From Streptomyces sp. JJ38 (GTDB taxonomy: Bacteria > Actinomycetota > Actinomycetes > Streptomycetales > Streptomycetaceae), in the NCBI RefSeq assembly GCF_019303475.1, contig NZ_JABLSI010000001.1, positions 116,248-180,247 on the forward strand: a stretch of 64,000 bases of DNA. The letters run 5' to 3'. The notes beneath the pieces were generated by a model. The model saw only the letters and a list, made by a program, of their open reading frames with translations. It was not told where the DNA came from and did not search any database. Below, in pieces: positions 17,035 through 26,500 of the stretch. The position numbers and the translations under genes are program-made. Each line of letters starts with the position of its first letter. The stretch's first letter is position 1.

Positions 17035-18360
17035 TCATCCGCCCAGGACGCGCCGCAGGTAGGCGTTGTCGAAGAGCCGGTCCGGGTCCAGTCGGTCCCG
17101 CAGGTCGAGGAACTCGCCGAACCGGGGGTAGACGTCGGCGAGGTAGGCGGCGTCCCGGGTGTGCAGCTTGCCCCAGTGGGGTCGGCCGCCGTGCGCCGTC
17201 ATGATCCGCTCGGCGGCGGCGAAGTACTCGGAGTGCGGCGTTCCGCGGTACATGTGCACGGCCAGGTACACCGATTCGCGGCCCTCGCTCGTGGAGAGGG
17301 TGATGTCGTCGGACGGTGCGGTGCGCACCTCGACCGGGAAGCTGATCCGCAGATCCGAACCGTCCACCAGTGTGCGCAGTTCCCGCAGCGCCGGGGCGGC
17401 CGCCGACCGGGGCAGCGCGTACTCCATCTCCACGAAGCGCACCCGGCGCGGGCTGGTGAAGACCCGGTACGGGATGTCGGTGTAACTGCGGGCGGACAGC
17501 ACCCGGCTGGCCGTGCGGGCGATGAACGGCACCGTGGCGGGCACGGCCTTGCCGAGCGAACAGGCGGCCTGGAAGACCCCGTTGGACAGCAGCTCGTCGT
17601 CCACCCAGCCCCGCACCCGCGGCAGCGGGCGGGCCGGCCCGGCCGAGCGGTTGTTGCGCTTGGTGTTGCAGTTCCCCGTGTGCGGGAACCAGTAGAACTC
17701 GAAGTGCTCGTTCTCCGCGACGAGCTGGTCGAACTCCTCCACCACCCGTTCGAAGGACATGGGTTCCTCGCGGGCGTGCAGCAGGAACAGCGGCTCGACC
17801 CGGAACGTCAGCTCGGTGATGACGCCGAGCGCCCCGAGTCCGAGCCGCGCGGCGGCGAACACGTCGGCGTTCTCCTCCGCGGAGCAGCGCATGATCGAGC
17901 CGTCGGCCAGCACCATTTCGAGCCCGGCCAGTTGCGCCCCCAGGGACGCCGAGTCCCGTCCGGTGCCGTGGGTGCCGGTGCTCACCGCACCCGAGACCGT
18001 CTGCGCCATGATGTCGCCCATGTTGGCCAGGGACAGGCCCTCACCGGCCAGCACCTCGTTGAGCTGCCGTATGGACGTGCCGGCGGCCACGCGCACCGTG
18101 CCGGCCGCCCGGTCGATGGCCCGGACGCCGCTGAGCCGCTCCGGGCGGATGAGCAGGCCGGTGGTCGCGGCCACGGCGGTGAACGAGTGACCGGAGCCCA
18201 CCGCCTTGACCGGCAGCCCCTCCTCGGCGGCGCGGCGGACGGCGTCGGCGAGCGCTTCGGCGGTCGAGGGCGTGACGATCCGCTGAGGCCGGGCGGAGGC
18301 GCAGCCCGCCCAGTTCCGCCAGGTGCCCCTCGGGCCGGCCGTGCTGTACAAGGTGCTCAC
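17035..18360 (-). CDS. FAD-linked D-arabinono-1,4-lactone oxidase / aldonolactone-alditol oxidase family
   Basis: A 441-residue flavoenzyme of the VAO/FAD_binding_4 superfamily. The FAD-binding core is at residues about 20-190 (VKAVGSGHSFTAVAATTGLLI, GDIMAQTVSGAVSTGTHGTGRD). The C-terminal ALO domain ends in the substrate-site segment HWGKLHTRDAAYLADVYPRFGEFL, typical of sugar-lactone and alditol oxidases. The His of GSGHS is the usual covalent flavin position. It starts at GTG 18360 behind aggagggga, beginning VSTLYSTAGPRGTWRNWAG. It is encoded just after the MFS gene in the same direction. The physiological sugar is not readable. Confidence 0.87.
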   Translation of the reverse strand: MSTLYSTAGPRGTWRNWAGCASARPQRIVTPSTAEALADAVRRAAEEGLPVKAVGSGHSFTAVAATTGLLIRPERLSGVRAIDRAAGTVRVAAGTSIRQLNEVLAGEGLSLANMGDIMAQTVSGAVSTGTHGTGRDSASLGAQLAGLEMVLADGSIMRCSAEENADVFAAARLGLGALGVITELTFRVEPLFLLHAREEPMSFERVVEEFDQLVAENEHFEFYWFPHTGNCNTKRNNRSAGPARPLPRVRGWVDDELLSNGVFQAACSLGKAVPATVPFIARTASRVLSARSYTDIPYRVFTSPRRVRFVEMEYALPRSAAAPALRELRTLVDGSDLRISFPVEVRTAPSDDITLSTSEGRESVYLAVHMYRGTPHSEYFAAAERIMTAHGGRPHWGKLHTRDAAYLADVYPRFGEFLDLRDRLDPDRLFDNAYLRRVLGG

Positions 18361-18461
18361 TGTGCTCCCCTCCTGCCGCGGCGGTGGAGGGATCATACTC
18401 ACGCCCGCCGGGTACCGCGCCGCCCGGTGCGGCGGGTATCACGGGGGTGTCCGACAGACCG

Positions 18462-19736
18462 TCACCGGGGCGACGGCTCCACCGCGGGCGGTGTGCCCGG
18501 CCGCGCCCCCGTGGCGTCCTCGGCGGCCGGCCGCGCTTCGTCCCTCCGGGCCGGGGCCGGGAGGAGCCGCCGATGCCCCAGCAGCGCAGTCAGCGCCGCC
18601 AGGACGCCCGCCACCGCGGGGACGGCGTAGGCGTGTCCGGCGCCGTAGGTATCCACGGTACGCCCCGCGACGGCGGCGCCGAGGGCCATGCCGACGGCGA
18701 TGCTGCTGCTGACCCAGGTCATGCCCTCGGTCAGCTGGGCGCGCGAGACGAGCCGGTCGACGAGGGCCACGGAGGTCACCAGCGTCGGGGCGATGGTGAG
18801 CCCGGCCGCGAACAGCGCGACGGCGAGCATCGGCAGGCCGGTCACGAACTGGAGCGGCACCATGCTGAGCGCGACCGCCCACACCCCCAGCAGCCACCGC
18901 CGGGCCGCCGTACCCGTCGGCCGCAGCAGGCCGAACAGCGCTCCGGCGAGGCAGGAGCCCGCGGCGTACCCGGCCAGCAGCAGGCTGGCCGCCCCCCGGT
19001 GGCCCCGTTCCTCGGCGAAGGCGATGGTGACGACGTCGATCGCGCCGAAGATCGCGCCCACGCCCAGCAGCGTCGCGACCAGGACTTGCAGCCCGGGGGA
19101 GTGCAGCGCCGAGCCCCCGGCGGCGCCCGCGGCGGCCGGGACCACCGGCGGCTCGGTGGCCCGCTGCGAGGTCAGCCAGAAGACGCCCGCGAGCAGGAAG
19201 CACGCGGCGGCGAGCGGGCCGGCCTGTGGGAACCACGCGGTGGACAGGCCGATGGACAGGATGGGACCGAAGACGAAGCAGAGCTCGTCGACGATCGACT
19301 CCCAGGCGTAGGCCGCGTGCAGCTCGCGCGGCCGGTCGCGGTAGAGGGCGACCCAGCGCGAGCGCACCATCGAGCCCAGGCTCGGCACGCAGCCGGCGAA
19401 GGCCGCGCAGCAGAACAGGGTCCACGTCGGCCACTGCCAGACCGTGCCGGCCGTCAGCCCGGCCACGGCCGTGACGGTCATCAGCGCGGCGGGCCGCAGA
19501 ACACGGCGCTGGCCGCGCCGGTCCACCAGCCGGGACACCTGGGGCCCGATCGCCGCGGCCGAGAGCGCGACCGTCGCGGCCAGCGCACCGGCCAGGCCGT
19601 AGGCGCCGGTCAGCACGGAGACCATGGTCACGATGCCGATGCTGAGCATCGCCACGGGCAGGCGGCCGAGCAGCCCCGCGGCGGAGAAGCTCCGGGTGCC
19701 GGGGGCGGTGAAGATCGCGCGGTAGGGACTCGGCAC
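18462..19736 (-). CDS. MFS transporter
   Basis: A 424-residue integral membrane protein with about 12 hydrophobic segments split by a central loop near residue 195 (TSQRATEPPVVPAAAGA). The loop-2 type motif QVSRLVDRRGQRRVLR follows TM2-3. The start GTG 19736 follows aggtggag; upstream codons in frame are unlikely to be translated. It is divergent from ferrochelatase and 100 bp upstream of the lactone oxidase gene on the same strand. The substrate is unknown; the pattern resembles drug/sugar-type efflux MFS proteins. Confidence 0.82.
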   Translation of the reverse strand: MPSPYRAIFTAPGTRSFSAAGLLGRLPVAMLSIGIVTMVSVLTGAYGLAGALAATVALSAAAIGPQVSRLVDRRGQRRVLRPAALMTVTAVAGLTAGTVWQWPTWTLFCCAAFAGCVPSLGSMVRSRWVALYRDRPRELHAAYAWESIVDELCFVFGPILSIGLSTAWFPQAGPLAAACFLLAGVFWLTSQRATEPPVVPAAAGAAGGSALHSPGLQVLVATLLGVGAIFGAIDVVTIAFAEERGHRGAASLLLAGYAAGSCLAGALFGLLRPTGTAARRWLLGVWAVALSMVPLQFVTGLPMLAVALFAAGLTIAPTLVTSVALVDRLVSRAQLTEGMTWVSSSIAVGMALGAAVAGRTVDTYGAGHAYAVPAVAGVLAALTALLGHRRLLPAPARRDEARPAAEDATGARPGTPPAVEPSPR

Positions 19737-19836
19737 GGCGGCTCCACCTGAGAACGCGTAAGGGACGTTGACGCCAACACAGCTTACGGGGCGGGCCATG
19801 AACCGTCCGCCCCGTCTCTGATGGCAGGATCGGTGC

Positions 19837-20961
19837 ATGCCCGACGAACGACCCCAGCCCTACGACGCCCTGCTGCTCCTCTCCTTCGGCGGCCCGGAGG
19901 GAACCGAGGACGTGGTCCCGTTCCTGGAGAACGTCACCCGGGGGCGGGGCATCCCGAAGGAGCGTCTCGAGGAGGTCGGTCAGCACTACTTCCTCTTCGA
20001 CGGCGTCTCGCCGATCAACGCCCAGAACCGCGAGCTGCTCGCCGCCCTGCGCGAGGACTTCGCCCGGCAGGGGCTCGACCTTCCAGTCTACTGGGGCAAC
20101 CGCAACTGGACGCCCTACCTGACGGACGCCCTGCGCGAGCTCGTCCGCGACGGGCACCGCCGGGTCCTCACCCTGACCACCAGCGCCTACGCGTCCTACT
20201 CCGGCTGCCGCCAGTACCGGGAGAACCTGGCCGACGCCCTCGCGGCTCTGGAGGCCGAGGGCCTGCCGCTGCCGCGCGTCGACAAGCTGCGCCACTACTT
20301 CAACCACCCGGGCTTCGTGCGGCCCATGACCGACGGCGTGCTGGCGGCGCTGGCCGAACTGCCGGACGCCGTGCGGGACGGTGCCCACCTCGCGTTCACC
20401 ACGCACTCCATCCCCACCGCCGCGGCCGACACCTCCGGGCCCACCCCGGCCCACGGCGACGGCGGGGCCTACGTCGCCGAGCACCTGGACGTCGCACGGC
20501 AGATCGCGGACGCCGTCCGGGAGCACACCGGCGTGGAACGGCCCTGGGAGCTCGTCTACCAGTCCCGCAGCGGCGCCCCGCACATCCCGTGGCTGGAGCC
20601 GGACATCTGCGACCACCTGGAGGCCCGGCACGCCGCCGGCGCCCCGGCGGTCGTCATGGTGCCCATCGGCTTCGTCTCGGACCACATGGAGGTCCTCTAC
20701 GACCTGGACACCGAGGCCATGGCCGCGGCGCGCGACCTGGGTCTGCCGGTCGTGCGCTCGGCCACCGTCGGGGCCGACCCGCGCTTCGTGGCCGGTGTGC
20801 GCGATCTGGTGCTGGAACGCGCCGCGACCGAGCGGGGCGAGCACCCCGAGCGCTGCGCCCTCGGCGCGCTGGGCCCCTCCCACGACGTGTGCCCCGTCGG
20901 CTGCTGCCCGGCCCGCGCCCCGCGGCCCGCCGCGGCCGGGGCCGACAGCCCCTACCCGTGA
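19837..20961 (+). CDS. hemH: Ferrochelatase / coproporphyrin III ferrochelatase
   Basis: A 374-residue enzyme that inserts Fe2+ into the porphyrin. Actinobacteria use the coproporphyrin-dependent pathway, so CpfC is the likely activity. It starts [22 protein letters not shown], with the family core [15 protein letters not shown] (catalytic His) and [19 protein letters not shown]-terminal cysteines ([21 protein letters not shown]), with YSGCRQY further in, match the [2Fe-2S] cluster ligands found in actinobacterial ferrochelatases. It is followed 61 bp later by an inositol-phosphatase family gene. Confidence 0.93.
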   Translation: MPDERPQPYDALLLLSFGGPEGTEDVVPFLENVTRGRGIPKERLEEVGQHYFLFDGVSPINAQNRELLAALREDFARQGLDLPVYWGNRNWTPYLTDALRELVRDGHRRVLTLTTSAYASYSGCRQYRENLADALAALEAEGLPLPRVDKLRHYFNHPGFVRPMTDGVLAALAELPDAVRDGAHLAFTTHSIPTAAADTSGPTPAHGDGGAYVAEHLDVARQIADAVREHTGVERPWELVYQSRSGAPHIPWLEPDICDHLEARHAAGAPAVVMVPIGFVSDHMEVLYDLDTEAMAAARDLGLPVVRSATVGADPRFVAGVRDLVLERAATERGEHPERCALGALGPSHDVCPVGCCPARAPRPAAAGADSPYP

Positions 20962-21022
20962 GCCCGGCACCAGCAGCACCGACGAGCCGCACGAGCACCA
21001 CGGACCCCACGAGGGAGAGACG

Positions 21023-21835
21023 ATGACCGAGCCGACCGGCGACGCCCCGTACGCGGAACTGCTGGACGTCGCACGCGAGGCCGCCCGCCGCGCCGGGGAC
21101 CTCCTGCGCGACGGCCGCCCCGCCGACCTCGGCGTGGCCGCGACCAAGACCAGCCCCATCGACGTCGTCACCGAGATGGACCTCGCCGCCGAGAAACTGA
21201 TCACCGACTTCCTGGCCGAGCGGCGCCCCGACGACGGCCTCCTGGGCGAGGAGGGCACCAGCACGACGGGCAGCAGCGGGGTGCGGTGGATCATCGACCC
21301 CATCGACGGCACCGTCAACTACCTCTACGGCCGGGCCGACTGGGCCGTGTCCGTGGCCGCCGAACGGGAGGGGGAGACCCTCGTCGGCGTCGTCCACGCC
21401 CCGCAGCGCGGCGAGACCCACCACGCGGTGCTGGGGCAGGGGGCCCGGTGCGACGGGCGGCCCGTGCGCTGCCGTCCGGGTACCACGCTGGACCAGGCGC
21501 TGATCGCCACGGGCTTCAACTACGTCCAGACGACCCGCGATGCCCAGGCGGCCGTCGTGCGCGCGCTGCTGCCGCGGGTACGCGACATCCGCCGCTCCGG
21601 TTCGGCCGCACTCGACCTGTGCGACGTGGCGAGCGGTCGGCTGGATGGCTACTACGAGCGCGGCACGAACCACTGGGACTACGCCGCGGGCGACCTGATC
21701 GCCCGCGAGGCGGGGGCGCTGACCGGGGGGCTGCCGGGCCGGGCTCCGGGCAGCGAGCTGCTGGTGGCGGCGACCCCGGAGGTCTTCCCCGTGCTCCAGC
21801 CGCTGTTGGCCGAACTCGGGGCCGGACGGGGCTGA
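21023..21835 (+). CDS. Inositol monophosphatase family protein
   Basis: A 270-residue Mg2+-dependent sugar/inositol phosphatase. Metal-site motifs are intact: GEEGTS near residue 74, WIIDPIDGTVNYLYG near residue 92 and NHWDYAAGDLIAREAG near residue 217. The start ATG 21023 follows gagggagag. It probably shares a transcript with hemH. The substrate could be inositol phosphate, histidinol phosphate or a nucleotide phosphate; family membership does not decide. Confidence 0.88.
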   Translation: MTEPTGDAPYAELLDVAREAARRAGDLLRDGRPADLGVAATKTSPIDVVTEMDLAAEKLITDFLAERRPDDGLLGEEGTSTTGSSGVRWIIDPIDGTVNYLYGRADWAVSVAAEREGETLVGVVHAPQRGETHHAVLGQGARCDGRPVRCRPGTTLDQALIATGFNYVQTTRDAQAAVVRALLPRVRDIRRSGSAALDLCDVASGRLDGYYERGTNHWDYAAGDLIAREAGALTGGLPGRAPGSELLVAATPEVFPVLQPLLAELGAGRG

Positions 21836-21939
21836 GCTCCGGCCCGGACACCCCGGCGCGCACACCGATGGCCCCGACCGGCTGTTCTCGGACGCCGGCC
21901 GGGGCCACCGGGATGAGGCTGGGCGGGGTCAGCGGCGGG

Positions 21940-22104
21940 TCAGACCGAGACCTCGACGCCGTGCTCGCTGGCCAGCCGGTGCAGGTCTTCCAGCTCCGAC
22001 TGCTCGACCTCCGCCAGGTAGTCGTCGCCGGCCTCGCGAGCGCGGTGCAGGTCGTGTTCCGTGCTCCTTATGCGCTGCAGCAGCCCTGCGGTGAACGCGT
22101 CCAT
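21940..22104 (-). CDS. Small conserved hypothetical protein
   Basis: A 54-residue acidic, probably coiled-coil protein: MDAFTAGLLQRIRSTEHDLHR then AREAGDDYLAEVEQSELEDL, with heptad-like Leu and Ile spacing. The ATG at 22104 is preceded by gaggggg. It is conserved next to cutRS in streptomycetes by memory of gene order. It lies convergent to the inositol phosphatase gene and divergent from cutR. Function unknown; the size and helicity suggest a protein-protein adaptor. Confidence 0.75.
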   Translation of the reverse strand: MDAFTAGLLQRIRSTEHDLHRAREAGDDYLAEVEQSELEDLHRLASEHGVEVSV

Positions 22105-22437
22105 GGTGCGCCCCCTCGTCGTGGGTCGGCGGCACGGGGGTGTGCCGGGGATGGACTTGATCACGGGGTGGTCCCTGGGCGAGCGGTAGCCGGGAACCGT
22201 CCGGCCGGGCCGGTACGGACCTCCGCAGTGGCATGCCGCCTACGGGGCGTGATCGGGGATGTGCATCCTTCCTCCCCGTGTCGTTCCTCAGGGAAACCTC
22301 AGATCCCGGGATTCCCGGGAAAATCCTCCGCCATCCGCTGGAGGCGCCCCCTTACAGCCGGTTTACCGGCGTTCGGGGCACGATGGACAGCGGGCCGCCC
22401 GACCGGCGCCCACCACCAACCGAGGAAAGGACGCACC
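22105..22437. promoter_or_regulatory. Divergent control region upstream of cutR
   Basis: These 333 bp hold no gene. Two inverted repeats stand out: tcccggga/ttcccggga at 22304-22320 and gccgg-ttta-ccggc at 22357-22370. A direct repeat cctcag...cctcag lies near 22287-22302. The repeat nearest cutR is about 70 bp before the start and is a candidate promoter-proximal operator, perhaps for autoregulation. Confidence 0.4.
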
Positions 22438-23091
22438 GTGCGCGTACTCGTCGTCGAGGACGAGCAACTGCTGGCCGACGCCGTGGCCACCGGGCTGCGA
22501 CGGGAGGCCATGGCGGTGGACGTCGTCTACGACGGAGCCGCCGCGCTGGAGCGGATCGACCTCAACGACTACGACGTCGTCGTCCTCGACCGGGACCTGC
22601 CGCTCGTCCACGGGGACGAGGTGTGCCGCAGGGTCGTCGAGCTGGGCCTGTCGACCCGCGTGCTCATGCTCACCGCCTCCGGGGACGTGAGCGACCGCGT
22701 CGAGGGCCTGGAGCTCGGCGCCGACGACTACCTGCCCAAGCCCTTCGCCTTCAGCGAGCTCACCGCCCGCGTCCGTGCCCTGGGACGCCGCACCACCGCC
22801 GCGCTCCCGCCCGTCCTGGAACGCGCCGGCATCCGGCTCGACCCGAACCGCCGCGAGGTCTCCCGCGACGGCCGGCAGGTCCAGCTCGCGCCCAAGGAGT
22901 TCGCCGTGCTCGAAGTGCTGATGCGCAGCGAGGGGGCCGTCGTCTCCGCCGAACAGCTCCTGGAGAAGGCCTGGGACGAGAACACCGATCCGTTCACCAA
23001 CGTCGTCCGGGTCACCGTGATGACGCTGCGCCGCAAGCTCGGCGAGCCGCCCGTCATCGTCACCGTGCCCGGCGCGGGCTACCGCATCTGA
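22438..23091 (+). CDS. cutR: CutR response regulator (OmpR family)
   Basis: A 217-residue two-component response regulator starting at GTG (VRVLVVEDEQLLADAVATGL). The receiver domain has phospho-acceptor Asp51 (VVVLDRDLP), the acidic pair ED at 7-8 and Lys in YLPKPFAF. The winged-helix output domain (residues about 125-217) ends VTVPGAGYRI. The sequence closely matches my memory of Streptomyces CutR. It is followed by cutS after 7 bp. CutRS acts in cell-envelope/secretion stress and influences antibiotic production in Streptomyces. Confidence 0.9.
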   Translation: MRVLVVEDEQLLADAVATGLRREAMAVDVVYDGAAALERIDLNDYDVVVLDRDLPLVHGDEVCRRVVELGLSTRVLMLTASGDVSDRVEGLELGADDYLPKPFAFSELTARVRALGRRTTAALPPVLERAGIRLDPNRREVSRDGRQVQLAPKEFAVLEVLMRSEGAVVSAEQLLEKAWDENTDPFTNVVRVTVMTLRRKLGEPPVIVTVPGAGYRI

Positions 23092-23098
23092 AGTCACC

Positions 23099-24364
23099 AT
23101 GACCACACCGACCCAGCCCCCCGCACAGCCGCCCGCGACCCCGCCGCAGGCCACCCCGCCCCGGCCCACCTGGGACCCGCCGGCCGCGCCCGCCTCCTAC
23201 CCGTGGCTGCGCCCCACCATCCGCATCCGGCTCACCCTGCTGTACGGCGGGATGTTCCTGATCGCGGGCGTGACCCTGCTGCTGATCATCTACCTCCTGG
23301 CCGCCCAGGCCCTGCAGGACGGCGCGGCCATGCCCATCCGCATCATCCGCGGCGAGTTCGAGGCCACCACGGCCGGCTGTGATCTGCCCAGCCAGAGCCT
23401 CGGCAGCGAACTCAACGACGCCGTGGAGGCCTGCCTGGAGGAGCAGCGCAGACTGGCCCTGGACTCCCTGCTCAAGAACTCGCTGCTCGCGCTGCTGGGG
23501 CTCGCCGTCGCGGCCTTCGCCCTCGGCTACGTCATGGCCGGGCGCGTGCTGTCGCCGCTCGGCCGCATCACCCGCACGGCACGCCGGGTCGCGGGCTCCG
23601 ACCTGCACCGGCGGATCGAGCTGGACGGGCCGGACGACGAGCTGAAGGAGCTGGCCGACACCTTCGACGACATGCTCGACCGGCTCGACCGCGCCTTCAC
23701 CGCGCAGCAGCGCTTCGTCGCCAACGCCTCCCACGAGCTGCGCACGCCGCTGGCCATCAACCGGACGCTGCTGGAGGTCCAGCTCTCCGACCCCGGGGCC
23801 TCGGTCGAGGTGCAGCAGCTCGGCCGCACGCTGCTCGCCACCAACGAGCGCAGCGAGCAGTTGGTGGAGGGGCTGCTCCTGCTCGCGCGCAGCGAGAACG
23901 AGATCGTCGACCGCAAGCCGGTGGACCTGGCGGAGGTCGCCTCGCGGGCCGTGGAGCAGGTGCGCGCGGAGGCGGCGGCCCAGGGCGTCGAGCTGCGTGG
24001 CGTGCGGCAGCCCGCCTACCTGCAGGGCAACGGGGTGCTCCTGGAACGCATCGCGCTGAACCTGGTGCAGAACGCGGTCCGCTACAACCTTCCCGAGGAC
24101 GGATGGGTCGCCGTGAGCACCGAGGCGCACACCGGGCAGGCCGTGCTGACCGTGGAGAACACCGGGCCGCAGGTTCCGGCCTACGAGGTCGACAACCTCT
24201 TTGAGCCCTTCCGCAGACTGCGCACGGAGCGCACCGGCAGTGACCGGGGCGTGGGGCTCGGGCTGTCGATCGTCCGCTCGGTCACCCGGGCGCACGGCGG
24301 CACGATCACCGCCACGCCCCGCGAGGACGGCGGTCTGCTGATGCGCGTCGTGCTGCCTGTCTGA
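23099..24364 (+). CDS. cutS: CutS sensor histidine kinase
   Basis: A 421-residue membrane kinase. A Pro-rich cytoplasmic N-tail (1-40) is followed by TM1 (about 43-69), an extracellular sensor loop (about 70-123), TM2 (about 124-147), HAMP, HisKA with His212 in NASHELRTPLAI, and an HATPase domain (NLVQNAVRYN, GVGLGLSIVRS). The small sensor loop carries exactly two cysteines, Cys94 and Cys112, positioned to form a disulfide outside the cell, which suggests redox sensing. It pairs with the upstream CutR. Confidence 0.9.
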   Translation: MTTPTQPPAQPPATPPQATPPRPTWDPPAAPASYPWLRPTIRIRLTLLYGGMFLIAGVTLLLIIYLLAAQALQDGAAMPIRIIRGEFEATTAGCDLPSQSLGSELNDAVEACLEEQRRLALDSLLKNSLLALLGLAVAAFALGYVMAGRVLSPLGRITRTARRVAGSDLHRRIELDGPDDELKELADTFDDMLDRLDRAFTAQQRFVANASHELRTPLAINRTLLEVQLSDPGASVEVQQLGRTLLATNERSEQLVEGLLLLARSENEIVDRKPVDLAEVASRAVEQVRAEAAAQGVELRGVRQPAYLQGNGVLLERIALNLVQNAVRYNLPEDGWVAVSTEAHTGQAVLTVENTGPQVPAYEVDNLFEPFRRLRTERTGSDRGVGLGLSIVRSVTRAHGGTITATPREDGGLLMRVVLPV

Positions 24365-24805
24365 CGTCGTGCCGCCGCGAGCCGTCCCCGGGGCGAAGGC
24401 CGGGTTGCGAAGTCGGCAGGAAGGGTGTTCGCTGTGAGCGCAATATCGCCCGCTTCATGATGTTCCGGGCGGTCGCGGAGCGCTTTGTGACCGATTACAC
24501 ACGGCGGATTTCTGCCCAACGCGCTGCGTGTTCGACGAGTGGGTGGAAAACACCGCAAAATGAAGGTTTCCGCAGGGCTTGACTGCGGGAAGTACCCGAA
24601 ACGGCCCGCGTGACCGGGCCCGCGGCCGCCGCTGTACCCTTCTCCGGCGCACGCCCTGGTCACCTCTTAGGGGGCCGGTTGGGTGTCGATCGAGTAACAG
24701 ACCTTGATGTGAGGCAAAATCTCCGCCTCGGGTCGGGCACAAGACCGGCCCCTCACGCGTTACGTGCGCTGAGACGTCACAGAACCCAGAGGGGGAGAGA
24801 ACGAC
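24365..24805. promoter_or_regulatory. Long control region before the DUF4193 gene
   Basis: These 441 bp contain no credible ORF. The stretch from 24430 to 24580 has unusually high A/T for the window (tgttccgggcgg, cacaaagcg, tgaaggtttccg). The last 80 bp lead into an excellent RBS (agagggggagag) for the DUF4193 gene. Likely a strong promoter with a long leader; I cannot place -10/-35 with confidence. Confidence 0.4.
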
Positions 24806-25105
24806 ATGGCAACGGACTACGACACTCCACGCAAGACCGATGACGACCTCAACGAGGACAGCATCGAAGAACTGAAGGCCCGGCGGAACGACAAGTCGGC
24901 GTCCAATGTCGACGTCGACGAGTTCGAGCAGGCCGAGGGCCTGGAACTGCCTGGCGCCGACCTCTCCAACGAGGAGCTGGCGGTCCGGGTCATGCCCAAG
25001 CAGCAGGACGAGTTCACCTGCATGAGCTGCTTCCTGGTGCACCACCGTTCCCAGCTCGCGGCCGAGAAGAACGGACAGCCGATCTGCCGCGACTGCGCGG
25101 CCTGA
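24806..25105 (+). CDS. DUF4193 family protein, zinc-ribbon type
   Basis: A 99-residue acidic protein conserved across actinobacteria. The first 60 residues are acidic and helical. The C-terminal 35 residues carry two CxxC knuckles (FTCMSCFLVHH and ICRDCAA) that should bind one zinc. Members resemble anti-sigma/RNA-polymerase-associated small zinc proteins, but no function is established. Very strong RBS, suggesting high expression. The next gene starts 17 bp after the stop. Confidence 0.85.
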   Translation: MATDYDTPRKTDDDLNEDSIEELKARRNDKSASNVDVDEFEQAEGLELPGADLSNEELAVRVMPKQQDEFTCMSCFLVHHRSQLAAEKNGQPICRDCAA

Positions 25106-25121
25106 GCCGGAGCACCCCTCC

Positions 25122-26012
25122 GTGCCCGGTGACGACGCACGTGATGCCGAGCGAGGCGGCCCAGAAGGCGAAGCCTCGCTCGCACCCCGCGGTGCCCGGC
25201 TCCAGCCGGTGCGCCGCCGTCTGGCACGCCTGAAGCCGGAGCGCTCCGCGGGCACCCGGCGCGCCGTGTCCACTCCAGACGGTGAGGCTGTCCCCGGAGC
25301 CGAGCACAGCCCCGGCGCCGAGCCGGCCCTGCCGTACGAGCGCGGCAGGATGCGTGCCTTCGCCGGAGCCGTCGCCGACAAGCTGATCGAGACCGCACCC
25401 CGTATCCCGGTCCGCAGCCTGGCGACACTCCGTGCCCAGTTCCCCGGCAAGGGCCCCGAGGAGCTGGCCGACGCGCTGATCTCCGGGGCCACCAAGAGCT
25501 CGGCCACGGTCGGCGCCGGAGTCGGTGCGGCGGCCATGCTGCCGGTGCCCCCGGCCATGCCCACCGAGCTGGCCACCGAGGTCGTCGGCGTCGCCTCGGT
25601 GGAGATCAAGCTGATCGCCGAGCTCCACGAGGTCTACGGGCAGCGGCCTCCCGGCGGTGCCGCCCGCCGCGCCGCGGCCTACCTCACGGCGTGGACGCAC
25701 GAGCGCGGTATCGACCCCCTCAAGCCCGCCACCCTCAACGCGGCGCTCGGTCTCCAGCTCCGCCGCGAGCTGCGCCAGCGGCTGCTCAAACGCACCCTGC
25801 GCAACCTCCCCACCCTCACCCCGTTCATGATCGGAGCGGCCGTGGGGGCCGCGATGAACCACCGGGAGACGCGGAAGCTCGCCGAGCGGATCCGGGAGGA
25901 TCTGCGCAGCGGGCAGGTGCCGTGGAGCCGGATCCCGCCCGAGGCTCAGGCCGCCCCGGAAGCCGCCCCTGAGGGCGCCTCGGAGCCGCCCAGCGCCGAC
26001 ACCAGCCGCTGA
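25122..26012 (+). CDS. Conserved hypothetical protein with two hydrophobic segments
   Basis: A 296-residue protein with a GTG start. The first 80 residues are charged and low-complexity. The middle part contains an Ala/Gly/Pro-rich hydrophobic stretch (VGAGVGAAAMLPVPPAMPTEL) and, later, TPFMIGAAVGAAMNHRETRKL, both possibly membrane-associated. Between them is a helical segment with LIAELHEVYGQRPPGGAARRAAAYL. I do not recognise a named enzyme family. It is close behind the DUF4193 gene and probably co-transcribed. Its 3' end overlaps the convergent DUF3093 gene by 67 bp. Confidence 0.75.
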   Translation: MPGDDARDAERGGPEGEASLAPRGARLQPVRRRLARLKPERSAGTRRAVSTPDGEAVPGAEHSPGAEPALPYERGRMRAFAGAVADKLIETAPRIPVRSLATLRAQFPGKGPEELADALISGATKSSATVGAGVGAAAMLPVPPAMPTELATEVVGVASVEIKLIAELHEVYGQRPPGGAARRAAAYLTAWTHERGIDPLKPATLNAALGLQLRRELRQRLLKRTLRNLPTLTPFMIGAAVGAAMNHRETRKLAERIREDLRSGQVPWSRIPPEAQAAPEAAPEGASEPPSADTSR

Positions 26013-26419
26013 GGGCGGCGCGTCGACACGTACACGTACGGTGTCGGGTCCCGCGGGTCGACGACCTCGACCCGCACCGCCGTCGGGATGTAGGCGCGCA
26101 GCACCATGAACGCGCGTGGGTCGGCCCGGTGGGTCCGCCAGGCCCGGGCCTCCTCCGGGCTCAGCGCGCTTGCGCGGCCGAGGGCGCTCAGCGGGATCCG
26201 CGCGCTGCCCGCCACCAGCGAGTCGGCCACGACTCGCACCCGCACCGAGCCGTAGACGCTCAGCCCGACCGCCGCCAGCGCGGCTCCGGTCACCAGCGCC
26301 GCCAGCATGGGCACCGTGCCCAGGGGCAGCAGCACCAGCCCGAGCGTGACCCCGGTGAGCGCCGGAACGGTCAGCCACCAGGAGCGGGGCGCGGTCAGTC
26401 GTTCGTCGTACGCCTGCAT
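25946..26419 (-). CDS. DUF3093 family membrane protein
   Basis: A 157-residue protein starting MQAYDERLTAPRSWWLTVPAL. Two transmembrane helices (about 15-32 and 36-53) are followed by a soluble beta-rich domain with the family signature RADPRAFMVLRAYIPTAVRVEVVDP and DPTPYVYVSTRRP. Conserved in actinobacteria, function unknown. Its last 22 codons are antisense to the end of the preceding plus-strand gene. It is divergent from the thioesterase-dut operon, about 80 bp apart. Confidence 0.82.
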   Translation of the reverse strand: MQAYDERLTAPRSWWLTVPALTGVTLGLVLLPLGTVPMLAALVTGAALAAVGLSVYGSVRVRVVADSLVAGSARIPLSALGRASALSPEEARAWRTHRADPRAFMVLRAYIPTAVRVEVVDPRDPTPYVYVSTRRPQRLVSALGGSEAPSGAASGAA

Positions 26420-26500
26420 GCCCTCAGCTTGGCATGGCCGTCCAGGACACCGGAGAGCGGCTGCACCGGCCCGTGCCTGGCGGCGGTAGGGTCTGCTGAC

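Noticed and set aside
16729..18630. 633-codon plus-strand frame over the oxidase gene
   Set aside because: Opposite to a well-supported flavoenzyme; composition is shadow-like and there is no RBS.
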